A stretch of 22,537 nt of DNA from Priapulus caudatus (taxonomy: Eukaryota > Priapulida > Priapulimorpha > Priapulimorphida > Priapulidae): NCBI RefSeq assembly GCF_000485595.1, contig NW_014577294.1, positions 35,494-58,030 on the forward strand, written 5' to 3'. Within the stretch, counting starts at the first letter, position 1, and every line of letters begins with the position of its first letter. Under the pieces are notes generated by a model. It had not been told where the DNA came from and did not search any database. It saw nothing but the letters and a program-made list of their open reading frames with translations. Positions 1-10,172 of this stretch are shown piece after piece. The translations under genes and the position numbers were made by a program.

Positions 1-2238
1 CGTGTGTGTGTGTGTGTGTCTGACTAGATGTAAGGCGCGCGAGTTGACACCGTTATAACCGAGTCAATGTAGTGAATGAGAGCGCAATGGAGACGGAAAA
101 GCCATTAACAGAGAGTCTAAGACGTTAATTGGTCACACTTACGATATTTATTTTAAGCTTACAAACCTATAAAAATTTGCAGTGTGTCAGTAAATTATCT
201 GACACCGTGAATGTGCTCTCGAGTGTCCAAGTGCCAGGGTGCTTCATAATTGGATAATTCCAAACAGCATTAAGCGTTCGTGTTAGCGTTTTTACAATGA
301 TTTGTGTAGCCACAAATACAAATAAACTATCATTCATTCGTGTGGCGTATAATTAGCAAAACTTTTCTCAGTCGTCGCGAATTGTCGGTAGTTAGGTGTT
401 GCTGCATATAGTTACACATAGTTTCTAAGCCGGCAGAGTAGAATGAACAAACACGCGTTTTCTAATTACTGCGTAGCGGCCGCTTCCGTAGTTGGAACAA
501 TGCTAAACTCTGTTCTCCCATAACGAGGGCTAATTTTCGCTCGAAGGCGAATGGACACGCTCGCCTGCTGGAAAATTGACAGCAGTGGGATTTTTTTTTA
601 GTTCAAGCAGGTTATAGACGTATTACGATGGTCCAGCAGAGCCAACGCACCGCGTACCGTGAGGTTGCGGTTAGGGTGAAGATGATGCGTATAGTCTTAG
701 CAATATGCTCACTTCCCATTTCCCCGAACCCTAACCATGCATCTTAACCCCACGATGAACACTGCATTGGCACTTCCGCCCTGCCGCAGTATAATCGAAT
801 CAATATCTGTGCAAACAGGAATATTACCGATGTTCTCTCTCGCTGAAATACATACATACATATACATACATACACGTATACGCAGTGAGATTCACTGCTT
901 GTGTAGCGGTGTCGCCGCGAGCGCTAGCGTGCACCGTATTACATACATTATATATATACGGGAATAACGCGAAGCTGCTCGCGTCGGACTATACGAGGAA
1001 GGCGACAAGAAGCGCCTCTCAGAATTACATTTCTAAATTACTATATGTCATTACACTTTTCGTACACCGACGTAATAATTATGAACAACAGCGTCACAGT
1101 ATGCGTGTCTTACTGAACTAAACGTAACAATAAATAAAGGCGAGTGCCTTGTCGTACAACGCGACCCCCAGCACACGACTGCCCGTCCGCGCATGCGCCA
1201 CGGCCTTCACGCCGCCAAGGTCACGGAAATATACGCCCGATTATACACAGTCGTAGGCTTCGGGGGGATCCTAGCCATATCTACAAGTTTCAGCCGAATA
1301 CACGATAAATGGCTGCTCCATCACTCACGATAATCTCGTCCCTTCCACGGACATTGCCGATCAAACTTCGGTTCGCTTCGCTGTGTATTAGCCACAAGCC
1401 AGCAGTACGCGAATCCTCTTCACTGTCTCCATCAGTCGAGTAATGATAATACGATGCCTAACGGCCGATGTTTGTCTCTATAAATATAACAGCTATATAA
1501 TAAGATCGTTACAGCATAAGGGGATACTTTTACGTGTACACTATGAGCGCGCATATATGATATATAGAACCACAGCAAAAGCAACATCTATTAACGGATA
1601 TTTTTAACACATCACTTTGCTGAGATCATACGTCGATGTCTGCTATACTCGCTCTCAATTCCCATCGCTCAATTTGCGCCGGAAAAAAACACTAACACCC
1701 GACGTTGAATACAACCGGCACCATGTCATATAATGACGGGCCTAGCTGCGACAAACTTGATAGTTCTCTGTACTAAGAGCTACTAATGCCTTAATAATGA
1801 GAAGAAAATCGTTATAATTATTGCCGTAACGTCTGCAGCATTATGTATATCGCAGGTATAATAGCTGCAACACAACTATACGAATATGATAAAGCGGGCG
1901 ACTAGACTCTATAGATAGAGTCACGGCGCTGTGCCCAGCATACAAGACTTACAACACACGAGTACATTACACCCAGATATACATAGACGCGTTGTGCTGG
2001 CTGTACAGTTTACATGGCATGCATCGCTCCGCCGTAGACTAGCGCTCAGTAATTTACAGTAGATGTTCGCAACTAGTTTCTCGCTCAGTGATCTTTGAAG
2101 CAACGCTCGCTGAAGGTGAGAGAAAGTTGCACGGCTACAATGCTACGACAATGGTGTCTTGCCGTGCGTTGCTTGGTCTCGTTTCTCACTGTCCCTTCAT
2201 TCGGCAACACTCATGCGCCAGAATATCAGTTTATATAA
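1..2238. other. Non-coding stretch downstream of the last recognised netrin exon
   Basis: On the minus strand this lies 3' of the NTR-core exon, so it is terminal intron or 3' region of netrin. It begins with a short (GT)n run (about 1-20) and holds a small (CATA)n tract near 849-875. I looked on the minus strand for the expected basic C-terminal tail of netrin (a Tyr-Leu-Ile/Leu-Leu-Gly-like start, a Trp-containing helix and a terminal Cys) and did not find it. The short open frames at 737-1121 (plus) and 1921-2103 (minus) have no recognisable domain and look like chance. Confidence 0.6.
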
Positions 2239-3408
2239 TATGACGGCAGTCTGATCCTATCTAACATCTGTTAACATGTACGATCTGGTGCGTTGTAAGC
2301 ACGCTGGCCGTACTAGATTCTGTCAGCTACATCGTCAGTAACAAATCCGTAGTTTATTCGATAGCGTTAAAAGCACATGACAAATGCATAGGGGGCTGAA
2401 TTCACATTTATATCTGGGCTAACCACCCGAGTGGTCTCTCTCTACATTCTTCCCACGTTCTCACTCCTCTCCCGCCCTCTTTTTTGCGCGGGCTCTCTCA
2501 CTCACTCTCTATTTCTCGCGTTCTCATTCACTCTATATCTTGTCCTGTCAACACCCTAATTTCCTGGCCCAATTCGCTCTTGTTTTCTTTCCTTCTCATC
2601 GCTTTCGCGTTCTCTTTCTTTCTTTATACGCTCCCCGTTCTCTTCATCTCCCTCGCCTTCGTCTCCGTCGCTTTCTCCTTCAGTCATTATCCTGCAGTTT
2701 CACTCTCTCTAAATATGTGTAAAATAGTTGAAGGTTCACTCGCCCATCTGTTTATATTCGTTTTAAATGCGTAGGAACTCGAGTCTGTACAGTGTCAGTT
2801 AAGCTGCAGCTCAGCGTGCTTCGGCACCCCCACAATGCTATCCACCTTTACTATGCCTAGCCAAACGCTTGCGTGTAAACGCATTAACCATTCGTCTCAC
2901 GGTTTTTTTTCGCCCGTTTAAATTTTCTCGCAATTTACAAGGTGAAGCCCTATCGATATGAATGTAAAAGGCGTGCAGGCAGGTAGATGATGGACGAGGT
3001 TTACAGAGATGCGGAGTCTGGCGTGCGTCAATGCCCATCATCAGGCGGATTGCGCCATCCTAACTGCTTCCCATCGCGCGTCGATATGACAGCCAGCGCT
3101 CGCACGCGCGCGCGCGCGGAATATTCTATCTATCCCGGCCCGGCAGTTTCCGACGGGCTGGCGATTTTCTCACATCCGCTTCGTTGTTGACTGAGCTGCT
3201 GGCGACCATTAATTATGCGCAGATTAGCCGACGGCTAAGCAGCATGAATGCAAAGCTCGCATATTTGGTATATACCTATATCAGTGTAATTGAATTCGAA
3301 CGCCGTTCATTTCGAAAGCGCACGCGGGCGACGCTGCCAGCGACGTGGCCGTACGCATCGGCGGCGGGCGGGGGACCGCGACGAAGTTGTACGGACCATA
3401 GGAGATAA

Positions 3409-3412
<4 letters not shown>
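2239..3412 (+). repeat. 1.17-kb direct repeat, copy 1
   Basis: This 1,174-bp segment recurs in the same orientation at 12724-13897, also 1,174 bp, at roughly 95% identity by eye. It starts at TATGACGGCAGTCTGATCC and ends at GGAGATAAATAG, running directly into a (GA)n tract. Inside are a pyrimidine-rich stretch (about 2434-2700), an AT-rich middle, a TATCGATA palindrome near 2952 and a GC-rich end (about 3340-3400). Differences between the copies are mostly one-base indels. The flanks do not match, so the borders are real. No transposase, terminal inverted repeats or long coherent reading frame is seen. It could be an uncharacterised non-autonomous repeat, a segmental duplication, or an assembly duplicate. 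Confidence 0.9.
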
Positions 3413-3447
<35 letters not shown>

Positions 3448-3480
3448 CACAGAGACAGAGCGACATACACACATACACAT
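3411..3480. repeat. (GA)n microsatellite with CA-rich tail
   Basis: About 31 bp of pure AG repeat (3411-3442) is followed by an ACACAC/ACAGAG-rich stretch. It abuts the right end of repeat copy 1. The short open frames across it encode low-complexity Ser-Leu/Arg-Glu tracts and are not genes. Confidence 0.95.
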
Positions 3481-3654
3481 GCATACGCTTACATGCAGAA
3501 GATATGCAGGCAATAGACACAGAAACACGTCATAGACGACAGAAGGCGTCAGAAACGCACACTTTACATAGCTCCCCTGCATCTTCATTGCCGCTTCCCC
3601 ACAGCCTTTCCCCCCCCCACCCTCGCCGTCGACGGAAAGCCGCCTCTCTCTTAC

Positions 3655-3826
3655 CTGTTGGTTCTGATCTTCGGACATTTGCAGCTGAGATCGCTCTGCT
3701 GCACCCACAGCTGCATCTCGCCTCGCTTGATATCGGCGCCCTTCTTAAACACGGACATGACGTTCGCCGTGAACCGCACCCACTGGCTGTCCGCCGACTC
3801 TCGCTTCAGCACGTGAGCGTAGAGTG
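3655..3826 (-). CDS. Netrin: internal exon encoding the core of the C-terminal NTR domain
   Basis: Netrin is a secreted laminin-related guidance cue acting through DCC/Frazzled and UNC-5 receptors; its basic C-terminal NTR (domain C) module binds heparin and matrix. On the minus strand the acceptor TCCTTACAG is followed by a 172-nt open exon and a strong donor CAG|GTAAGAG. The frame starts with two bases completing a codon. It reads LYAHVLKRES, then WVRFTANVMSVFKKG, then IKRGEMQLWV, then SDLSCKCPKI, matching the NTR pattern of beta-strands, the RRG/KRG turn, and the diagnostic Cys-Lys-Cys-Pro. It ends with two bases of a codon. The upstream exon at 4041-4109 joins in phase across a 214-bp intron. 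No frameshift is present. The exon that should follow, with the basic tail and stop codon, was not found. The domain identity is seen directly; a DNA-level call between netA-like and netB-like is not possible. Confidence 0.92.
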
Positions 3827-4040
3827 CTGTAAGGACAAGACGCCATCTTGTAATTCCATCCGCGCGAGTTAAGTCGGTTAATCGAAATTCTCACCGGAGT
3901 GTTCTCTCTCGCGCGCGCGCCGCATTCAGACGCGTTGGGTCTTAAATTGAGTTCTGCCGTTATATATGGAAATGGTTTTAGATATCTGTCGGATTGAGTG
4001 TATGGACGCGTTATAGAAGCTGCTGTGGTTAGTTGCTTAC
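3827..4040 (-). other. Short netrin intron (214 bp) within the NTR domain
   Basis: The donor is TTTCG|GTAAGC at the high-coordinate end and the acceptor TCCTTACAG at the low-coordinate end. It separates a codon after its first base (G|CA, Ala). It contains a CG-dinucleotide stretch near 3911-3920 and nothing else notable. Confidence 0.9.
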
Positions 4041-4109
4041 CGAAATCCCGCTTGCAGTATTTGCGTTGGTTGACTCGTCGCGCGTTGGCCCTGCACTTTC
4101 CACATTTAC
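4041..4109 (-). CDS. Netrin: small exon opening the C-terminal NTR domain
   Basis: This 69-nt minus-strand exon lies between acceptor CTTTCCAG and donor TTCG|GTAAGC. After two bases completing a Ser codon from the LE3 exon it reads KCGKCRANARR then VNQRKYCKRDF, and leaves one base (G). The Cys-x-x-Cys followed by Lys-Tyr-Cys-Lys-Arg-Asp is the start of the netrin NTR domain. Joined to the next exon it gives RDF-A-LYAHVLKRE, the expected first strand. The linker between LE3 and NTR is very short here: the Pro/Ser-rich spacer seen in vertebrate netrin-1 is absent, or an extra exon was missed in the 8.3-kb intron. Phase agrees at both ends, which supports a direct LE3-to-NTR junction. Confidence 0.9.
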
Positions 4110-4156
4110 CTGGAAAGTAACGGACAACAATAGGTTAATTGTAAATTACATATCTG

Positions 4157-4160
<4 letters not shown>

Positions 4161-4198
<38 letters not shown>
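4161..4198. repeat. (TA)n microsatellite
   Basis: An uninterrupted TA run of about 37 bp lies just upstream (in gene sense) of the short NTR exon. Confidence 0.98.
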
Positions 4199-4200
<2 letters not shown>

Positions 4201-5004
4201 ACTATCATCTGAACAGGTATAATAGGCATTACCGCAGCAATCAGTTCATCGAATTGATATTTAAATTTTTCTGCTTTTCCTGCTTCCCCAATCAGCGTCT
4301 TATTTGTCCCCGTTTCTCTCATTCGCTCTTTCTCTCCCTCTTTCTTAGTAATGCATGTAAATTAACAACACCCAAGCTTAACGTATTCCATCCTTGATGT
4401 ACTACAGCAATCCCCTTCTTCCCTATTGAGTGTTTACTGTGAGTATGATAAATACGGTGATGTAAACGATTTACATCATATCTGTACGCGTCGTTTGCTT
4501 CACGACCGCGTTCCCATTGTCTTGATATATATATATGAATCGTCGCTCGACATCCAGTCAGCACACAGCACAAAGTCCCGGCTTCCGTGTGTAAACCCTC
4601 TGAGTATCCGGCCCTCGGCAGCAGCTCTCGCACAACGTGTTTACCCTGCTAAAAGTGTTTCCGTGTAGAGAGCGTCTTCGCCTCAGGCCGGGCCGTGTTT
4701 ATTGCCTCATGTCTGATGTCAATATGTTTCAATACCTTTGCAGGTTGCCTGCGTCGGTCAATATTGTCTGAGTGCGTGAAGCCTCGGACTGTCGCGAGAC
4801 AGGCACGAGGTAGGTCACAGCGTCTATGTTGCTCCATCCATGCAGAACGGAACGAGACGGTTTTTAACGGGAGAGGAAGGAAGGGGGGACGAGCTTCAGG
4901 CTTCTTCTGTTAGAGCTGTGCGGTTCGGAGAGCAGTCTGCGTGGTCGGTCTATGTGCTCGGTCATGCGTGAAGAACGCAATAGCACGTGTCTTCTCCGTG
5001 TTTC

Positions 5005-5305
5005 TCCATGTGTGTGTGGGGGGATGTGTGTGTGTGCGTGTGTGTGCGTGTGTTTGTGGGGCGTGCCGTGCGTGTGGTGTGTGTGTTTTGTGTTGTGTGT
5101 GCGTGCGTGCGTCCGCGTGCGTGGTGCGTGCGTGCGTGCGCGTGCGTGCGTGCGTGCGTGTGTCTGTTAGTGTTAGGGGGAATGGGTGTGCGTGCATGTA
5201 CGTGTGTATGGGGGTGTACGTGTGTGTGCGTGTGTGCGTGCGTGCGTGTGTGTGCGCGCGCACGTGTGTACATGTGTATGTGCGCGAGTGTATTTGCGTG
5301 TTAGG
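5005..5305. repeat. Compound GT/GCGT microsatellite
   Basis: About 300 bp of GT-alternating sequence on the plus strand is mixed with GCGT tetranucleotides and short G-runs. Several overlapping open frames on both strands encode only Cys-Val or His-Thr low-complexity tracts and are not genes. Alternating purine-pyrimidine of this length and GC content is a Z-DNA-type sequence. Confidence 0.95.
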
Positions 5306-5815
5306 TCGTGTCACAATAGAAATAGGCAATTATTTCGACACTATAACTTCAAACGTCACAGACGAGCATAACCGTGTATATGGACCGTGTGTAATCGTAC
5401 TGATGACGCAATGCCAAAGCCAGACTGGGAAGATGTGCGCACCCAGGCAGCTGCTGCGATGCCGATTCACGGGATCATCCGAAAATTCGTGCACTCAAAC
5501 CTGCTGATTCACGTATAAGCGGAACCACTTCACCCCCATCGCGCATCCCACGCGTAAACAAAATGGCCGCAGAACTTCAACAGATGCTGCACTTAGAGCG
5601 CCGTCGAAATCTGTGACGACAAAGCGGTCATCGGCAATAGCAGCAGCAGTGGTGCTAATCGAGCGATGAGGCGAGATGGAGCTTGGAGAGACGTTACTCA
5701 CATTACACGTCACCGACGCGTGTCCTCGACGCGAACCAGCGGATTCTGACGGCTCTCCGAGCGAATTTGGCGATTCTAAGTGGCGTGGTGCTATATAGAA
5801 GACACGCACCAGGAT

Positions 5816-6280
5816 GTGACCGGGAGTGGGTTCGGTGACTAACAGGGCAGTGTGGTCAGAAACAACAACCTGCCTCGGGAAATTGGACCACGGAATAAGA
5901 CGTGATAGATAATGTAGTCAGGGACTATTACGTGACGGGGAGCGAAGACAAAGACCAGTACGCCAATGACTAACCCCCCGATAACGTATGAGGCCAGACA
6001 CAAACCCGTGACGTAAAGTGGAGTTACGTACTAACCCGCCACAGGGTGTGGAGTCAGACACATATCCCGAGTGAGAGAGAGAGAGAGAGTTGACTATTCC
6101 TTGCTAGGCGCGAAGTGGGGGCATAAACCATTGGCGCACGATACACCGCGAGATAGGGTGACGTCGTGGATTATATCGTTGTTGGAAATGAGGTCGCGCA
6201 TTACTTAGGGATAGGGAGTGGGGTCACACATTCATTATTCACGCGCCGGAACTAAGATCACGCGCTATTGACCGGCGGTG
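5816..6280. repeat. Very degenerate ~30-bp tandem repeat tract
   Basis: A loose motif with a GGTCA- or GGCCA-like core followed by a CACA..ACCC-like part recurs about every 30 bp. Examples are near 5853, 5884, 5913, 5990, 6021, 6051, 6192, 6222 and 6254. A short (GA)n run at 6071-6090 interrupts it. Units match only partly, so the array is old or partly fortuitous. Confidence 0.45.
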
Positions 6281-6549
6281 TAAGGACGCAGCTACGGTCT
6301 AGTCTAACCCACTGAGGTCGTTTAACTCGCGCCACGCTATAGCGATGAGACAAAGGGCCAGGATAAGCTCGGTTTGGCTTTGCATCGGGCCAAGCACTGG
6401 CTACGGCAGATTCAGGGTAGCATGCAACGCACGGGTCCACCGGATAAGCTTGGTGCAAATTAACCTGCGATTGTTCTTACAAAACACACGCTTGCTGCGC
6501 GCGCGGACACGCGCCCGAAGTCAAAACGCTGTCGTCGTTGTTTGCCAGG

Positions 6550-6926
6550 AAAATATTGTCATTGAAAATATTGTTCTTCGTCAAATTCTTCAATCAATCA
6601 CTGTTTAACGACTGTATGGTATTGTTCTTGAAAATATTTTGTAAATTTTGTTCTTCATCAAATTCTCCAATCAATGAGTGTTCAGCGACTGTATAGTATT
6701 GTTCTTGAAAATATTGTTCCAATATTGTTCTTCATCGAATTTTTCAATCAATCAATGTTTAACGACTGTATAGTATTGGTCTTAAAAATAGTTTATGAAT
6801 TTTGTTCTTCATCAAATTCAATAATCAATTAAGGTTCAACGACTAAATTGTATTGTTCTGAAAAAAATATCGTTCGTATATTGTTCGTCCTCGAATTCAT
6901 CAATCGATCAGCGTACAGCGACTAGC
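6550..6926. repeat. 77-bp minisatellite, about 4.7 copies
   Basis: A landmark GTTCTTCRTC starts units at 6573, 6650, 6727 and 6804 (spacing exactly 77). A diverged copy starts at 6883. Each unit carries AATCAATC, then a CAGCGACT/TAACGACT block, then GTATTGTTCTTGAAAATA. The last unit is the most diverged and ends at ACAGCGACTAGC. The array is AT-rich and no reading frame is maintained. Confidence 0.93.
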
Positions 6927-7323
6927 GGCCCGCATCGCGTGAATCGCCATGTTTTGTGACGCGATGCGCACAACTATCGCATTCAACCTCTTACTGAAAT
7001 CCTTCATCGTCGATATAGGATGCTGAATAGCTCAAGTGCTTTCCCACTTCTTTAGCGACCTTGTTTATCAAAGCTTCGCGCGCGGTCTCTCCCGCCGCAT
7101 TGATTTAGCAAAGTAGTGGTTCGCTAGCCGTATCTCGCTAATTGGCTTCGCGCTACGTGGAATTTTAACTTCGTAGCTCTAATGAAGCCATTTATACGAT
7201 TGTGAAGCTTCTCCGATGTCACGATTTCGCGAGAACTCGATCCGTCTTCAGAAAGCCTGTATTGAGTTTAGCCGCCGCGCGCCGGCTGGTAAAAGTATGT
7301 CCGCTTTTCCGCGCCGTCTTTAA

Positions 7324-7378
7324 AATTTCTTGCGTCAACAGTCGGAACTCATTCAGGGAGATGTTGACACAGGAAATT
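7324..7378. repeat. Small inverted repeat (17-bp arms)
   Basis: Left arm 7324-7340 (AATTTCTTGCGTCAACA) pairs with 7362-7378 at 15 of 17 positions across a 21-bp spacer. It explains why open frames on both strands here carry similar-looking peptides. No function is implied. Confidence 0.6.
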
Positions 7379-8065
7379 ATCGCGGCGACGGTAAACCTCT
7401 GCCTCGCCTCCTGCCGGCATACACCGAGGGTCTTCTTACAGTCCAGGTTCTTTGCAGTGCGAGAAATTGCAGCGCGACTCAGTCGATGAGAAAACGACGC
7501 GTACATACAGAGAGCTAGGCGGACAGGATCGCCAACTCTTCCCGCTCTCGCACAAGTCTGAGCTTACTACGAATTATACAGATTATATACATAGAGAGAG
7601 AAAATGGTCTTGTTTATGCCTCTGCCACCGCGGCTGCTTACTGCTGCGAGCACCGCATGATGGCGCGCACAGCGCCCGCCTATTTAATTCCTTTACACCG
7701 AGAAATTGTCTACGCAATAAAATTATTAAACAGAGAGTAATAAGATCATCTTCATATAGTGCTCTTTATATATGCTTAATTAGCGTTCATTCTTTATAGA
7801 AGAAGATCACGTTACTTACGTTGCGATAAGGGTTAAGCACCTCTTTCTTGCTAAAATTAGAAGGCAAAGCAATCTATCGGCGTTAGTGCGACGGCTGGAG
7901 TATGTAGGAGAAGGTTTTCATTTTTTTCTGACGTACACACTTGCTCTAATGACGGACTCTTTCAAACTCGAGCAACGAGTATCGTCTCACCAAAATGCAA
8001 CCGCTCCCTGTTGCGTGCGCGTATTGGGTAACGAAGAGCACGCATTACGCTTGCTAGCGAGCGAA

Positions 8066-8077
8066 GGAGAAAGAGAT

Positions 8078-8127
<50 letters not shown>

Positions 8128-8139
8128 AGATTAGAATAC

Positions 8140-8188
<49 letters not shown>

Positions 8189-8640
8189 ATAGAAAGAGAG
8201 AGAGAGGGGGGTATTGTGTGGAGGAGTGAGAGTGTGTGAGTGAGACATGATGAGTGAATGAGTGGTGGAGTGAGCGTGGCGGGGGTGCGTGCGTGGTGTG
8301 TGTGTGTTTGGTGTGTGTGTGTGTGTGTGTGTGAGTGAATAGTGGGTGGGTGAGTGAGTGAAGTGAGTGAGTGAGTGAGTGAGTGAGTGAGTGAGTGAAG
8401 TGAGTGAGTGACGTGAGTGAGTGAGGAGATGAGTGAATGAGTGAGTGAGTAAGGAGTGAGAGTGAGAGTGAGGTGAGTAGTGAGTGAGTGAGTGGTGTGT
8501 GAGAGAGGGATGCAAAGGACAAGCGAGCAAGCGAGTGAGGAAAGAGAGAATGAGAGATAGATAGATAGAGAAAGAACGAAAGAAAGAAAGAAAAGAAAGA
8601 AAGATAAATAGATAGAGAGGAGAGAGAGAGAGGGAGAGGG
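8066..8640. repeat. Large compound microsatellite GA / GT / GAGT / GAAA
   Basis: About 575 bp of almost pure simple sequence. (GA)n runs at 8073-8200 pass into GT-rich sequence (8225-8335), a (GAGT)n tetranucleotide block (8333-8500), then GATA/GAAA and (GAGAGG)n at 8545-8655. Long minus-strand open frames here encode Ser-Leu and His-Ser-Leu-Thr tracts and are artefacts of the repeat. Confidence 0.97.
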
Positions 8641-8815
8641 AGGGAGAGGGAGAGCGCGCGCGAACGAGCAGAGAGGAGAGCAGCGAGCAGCGTGAGTTAG
8701 CGCATCAGCTGTGAGTATACACGGCTAGTATTTGCACAGCGCTCGCCCAAGTGTTTATCATTGTTGTCATCTCTGTTCACACGGCACACCATTAGGCGCG
8801 CGGCTGCAGGGGGGA

Positions 8816-8878
8816 GGAAGCGACGAGGAGGAAGAGGAGGAGGAGGAGGAGGAAGAGGAAGATGAGGAGGAGGAGGAC
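8816..8878. repeat. GAGGAA/GAGGAG trinucleotide tract
   Basis: This purine-only stretch of imperfect GAG/GAA triplets follows a CG-rich segment. No reading frame extends beyond it, so it is not a coding acidic tract. Confidence 0.9.
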
Positions 8879-9283
8879 CGCATCGATCTAGCGGCTACTT
8901 AATCGTGTTTACCGACGGCCTCCTTGCGTGTCGTTAATCCATTAGTTATCATGTAACTTTTCTTCAGCAGATTGCCGATGTTTTGTTGCGACGTCTGCGT
9001 GTAACTTTTGCCAGGCGTGAGTAGGCGGCCGCGTGTGTAAACTCTGCGCCATCGCGACGCGCGCAGTCGATTGTAGATGTCTCGTCGTTGCTATGCGCGA
9101 GTGCATCGCCGTGTGAAGCCCTTAGCGGTAAGAGCGCGCCGGTTTATGCGCGAATGTTGCAGCAGCAGCAATCTTCGATAACGTCTCCGCGAGTGCATCG
9201 GTAACGTAAACTGTGTCACCTCCCCAACCAGACCGAACCTTCACGCGTGTCGCTGCCATATACGCTGTATAGATTCTCTCTTT

Positions 9284-9336
9284 CGTATCTCTCCTCTCTC
9301 TCCTCTCTCTCTCTCTCTATATATTATATATATATA

Positions 9337-9386
<50 letters not shown>

Positions 9387-9420
9387 TATCCTCTCTTTAT
9401 ACTATATAATATATATATAT
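9284..9420. repeat. CT then TA microsatellite at the left edge of the fold-back element
   Basis: A CT-rich run (9284-9318) passes into a long imperfect TA tract (9319-9420). The fold-back element begins exactly where the TA tract stops, and a matching TA/CT tract resumes at its other end. Confidence 0.95.
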
Positions 9421-10108
9421 CAAGAGTGCATAATAGAGAAAAGTATGACACGGTTTTACAGGCGTTTTGCATAGTTTTCAACTGGTAAATATCTATCAAT
9501 ATGTGAATAAATATATTCAAACTTTACTGTTTTCGTCTATGATTCTCCCTTAATCATATGACACACAATTTACCTGAAAATCGTATGTGTTCTTCAAAAA
9601 AGTTATTTGAATACGACACGGTTTCGTACAGTTTTCACGCATGAATGCATCTCCGACCGAACTTTCTTATGGGATTAGTGTTCTATTGTCTATGACGGTA
9701 CGCTGGGGGCCCGTGGGAATCAGCTGCACTGCTAAATGCCGTGAGCGCGTTTATTTTAGCACGCCTGGAAACGCTGCACGCTGAATACAATTCGATGCCT
9801 AATATCCCATACGACCCCAAAGTTCCGTCATAGCACAATAGAACACTAATCCCATAAGAAAGTTCGGTCGAGAGATGCATTCATGCGTGAAAACTCGTAC
9901 GAAACCGTGTCGTATTCAAATAAGTTTTTTGAAGAACACATACGATTTTCAGGTAAATTGGTGTGTATATGATTAAGGGAGAATCATAGACGAAAACAAG
10001 GTAAAGTTTGAATATATTTATATCACATATGATAGATTATTTACCAGTTGAAAACTATGCAAAACGCGTTAAAACCGTGTCATACTCTTCTCTATTATGC
10101 CACTCTTG
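9421..10108. mobile_element. Fold-back (long terminal inverted repeat) MITE-like element
   Basis: The left end CAAGAGTGCATAATAGAG is mirrored at the right end by CTCTATTATGCCACTCTTG. The arms run about 9421-9700 and 9820-10108, with weaker similarity continuing inward to about 9722 and 9806. Arm identity is high but broken by many one-base indels. About 85-120 bp of unrelated sequence forms the loop. The element sits inside TA repeats, which fits TA-target insertion as in Tc1/mariner-type elements, though a TA duplication cannot be told apart from the tract itself. There is no transposase, so it would be non-autonomous. The family is not recognised. Confidence 0.85.
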
Positions 10109-10172
10109 ATATATATATCTCTCTCTCTCTCTTTATATATATATTTATATTTATTATTATATATAATATATA
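10109..10172. repeat. TA/CT microsatellite at the right edge of the fold-back element
   Basis: ATATAT and CTCTCT runs followed by imperfect TA/TTA sequence. Together with the left tract it suggests insertion into a pre-existing TA array. Confidence 0.9.

Noticed and set aside
462-567. Possible terminal netrin exon after a TTTTCCAG acceptor on the minus strand
   Set aside because: The phase fits and it ends in a stop after about 34 codons, but the peptide lacks the Tyr-Leu-Leu-Gly start, the Trp-containing helix and the final Cys expected of netrin tails.
3307-3708. 133-codon minus-strand open frame
   Set aside because: It crosses the (GA)n tract as a Ser-Leu run and reads the NTR exon in the wrong frame; the real coding sequence there is the spliced exon 3655-3826.
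4910-5507. Long open frames on both strands (188, 139, 105, 103 codons)
   Set aside because: They are translations of a GT/GCGT microsatellite, giving only Cys-Val or His-Thr-Arg tracts.
6550-6926. CRISPR-like spacing of repeats
   Set aside because: The whole 77-bp unit repeats, with no unique spacers, and the host is a eukaryote; it is a minisatellite. The same holds for 16596-16838.
7962-8530. 186- and 134-codon minus-strand frames rich in Ser, Leu, His and Thr
   Set aside because: Pure simple-sequence translation, with no unique domain before or after.
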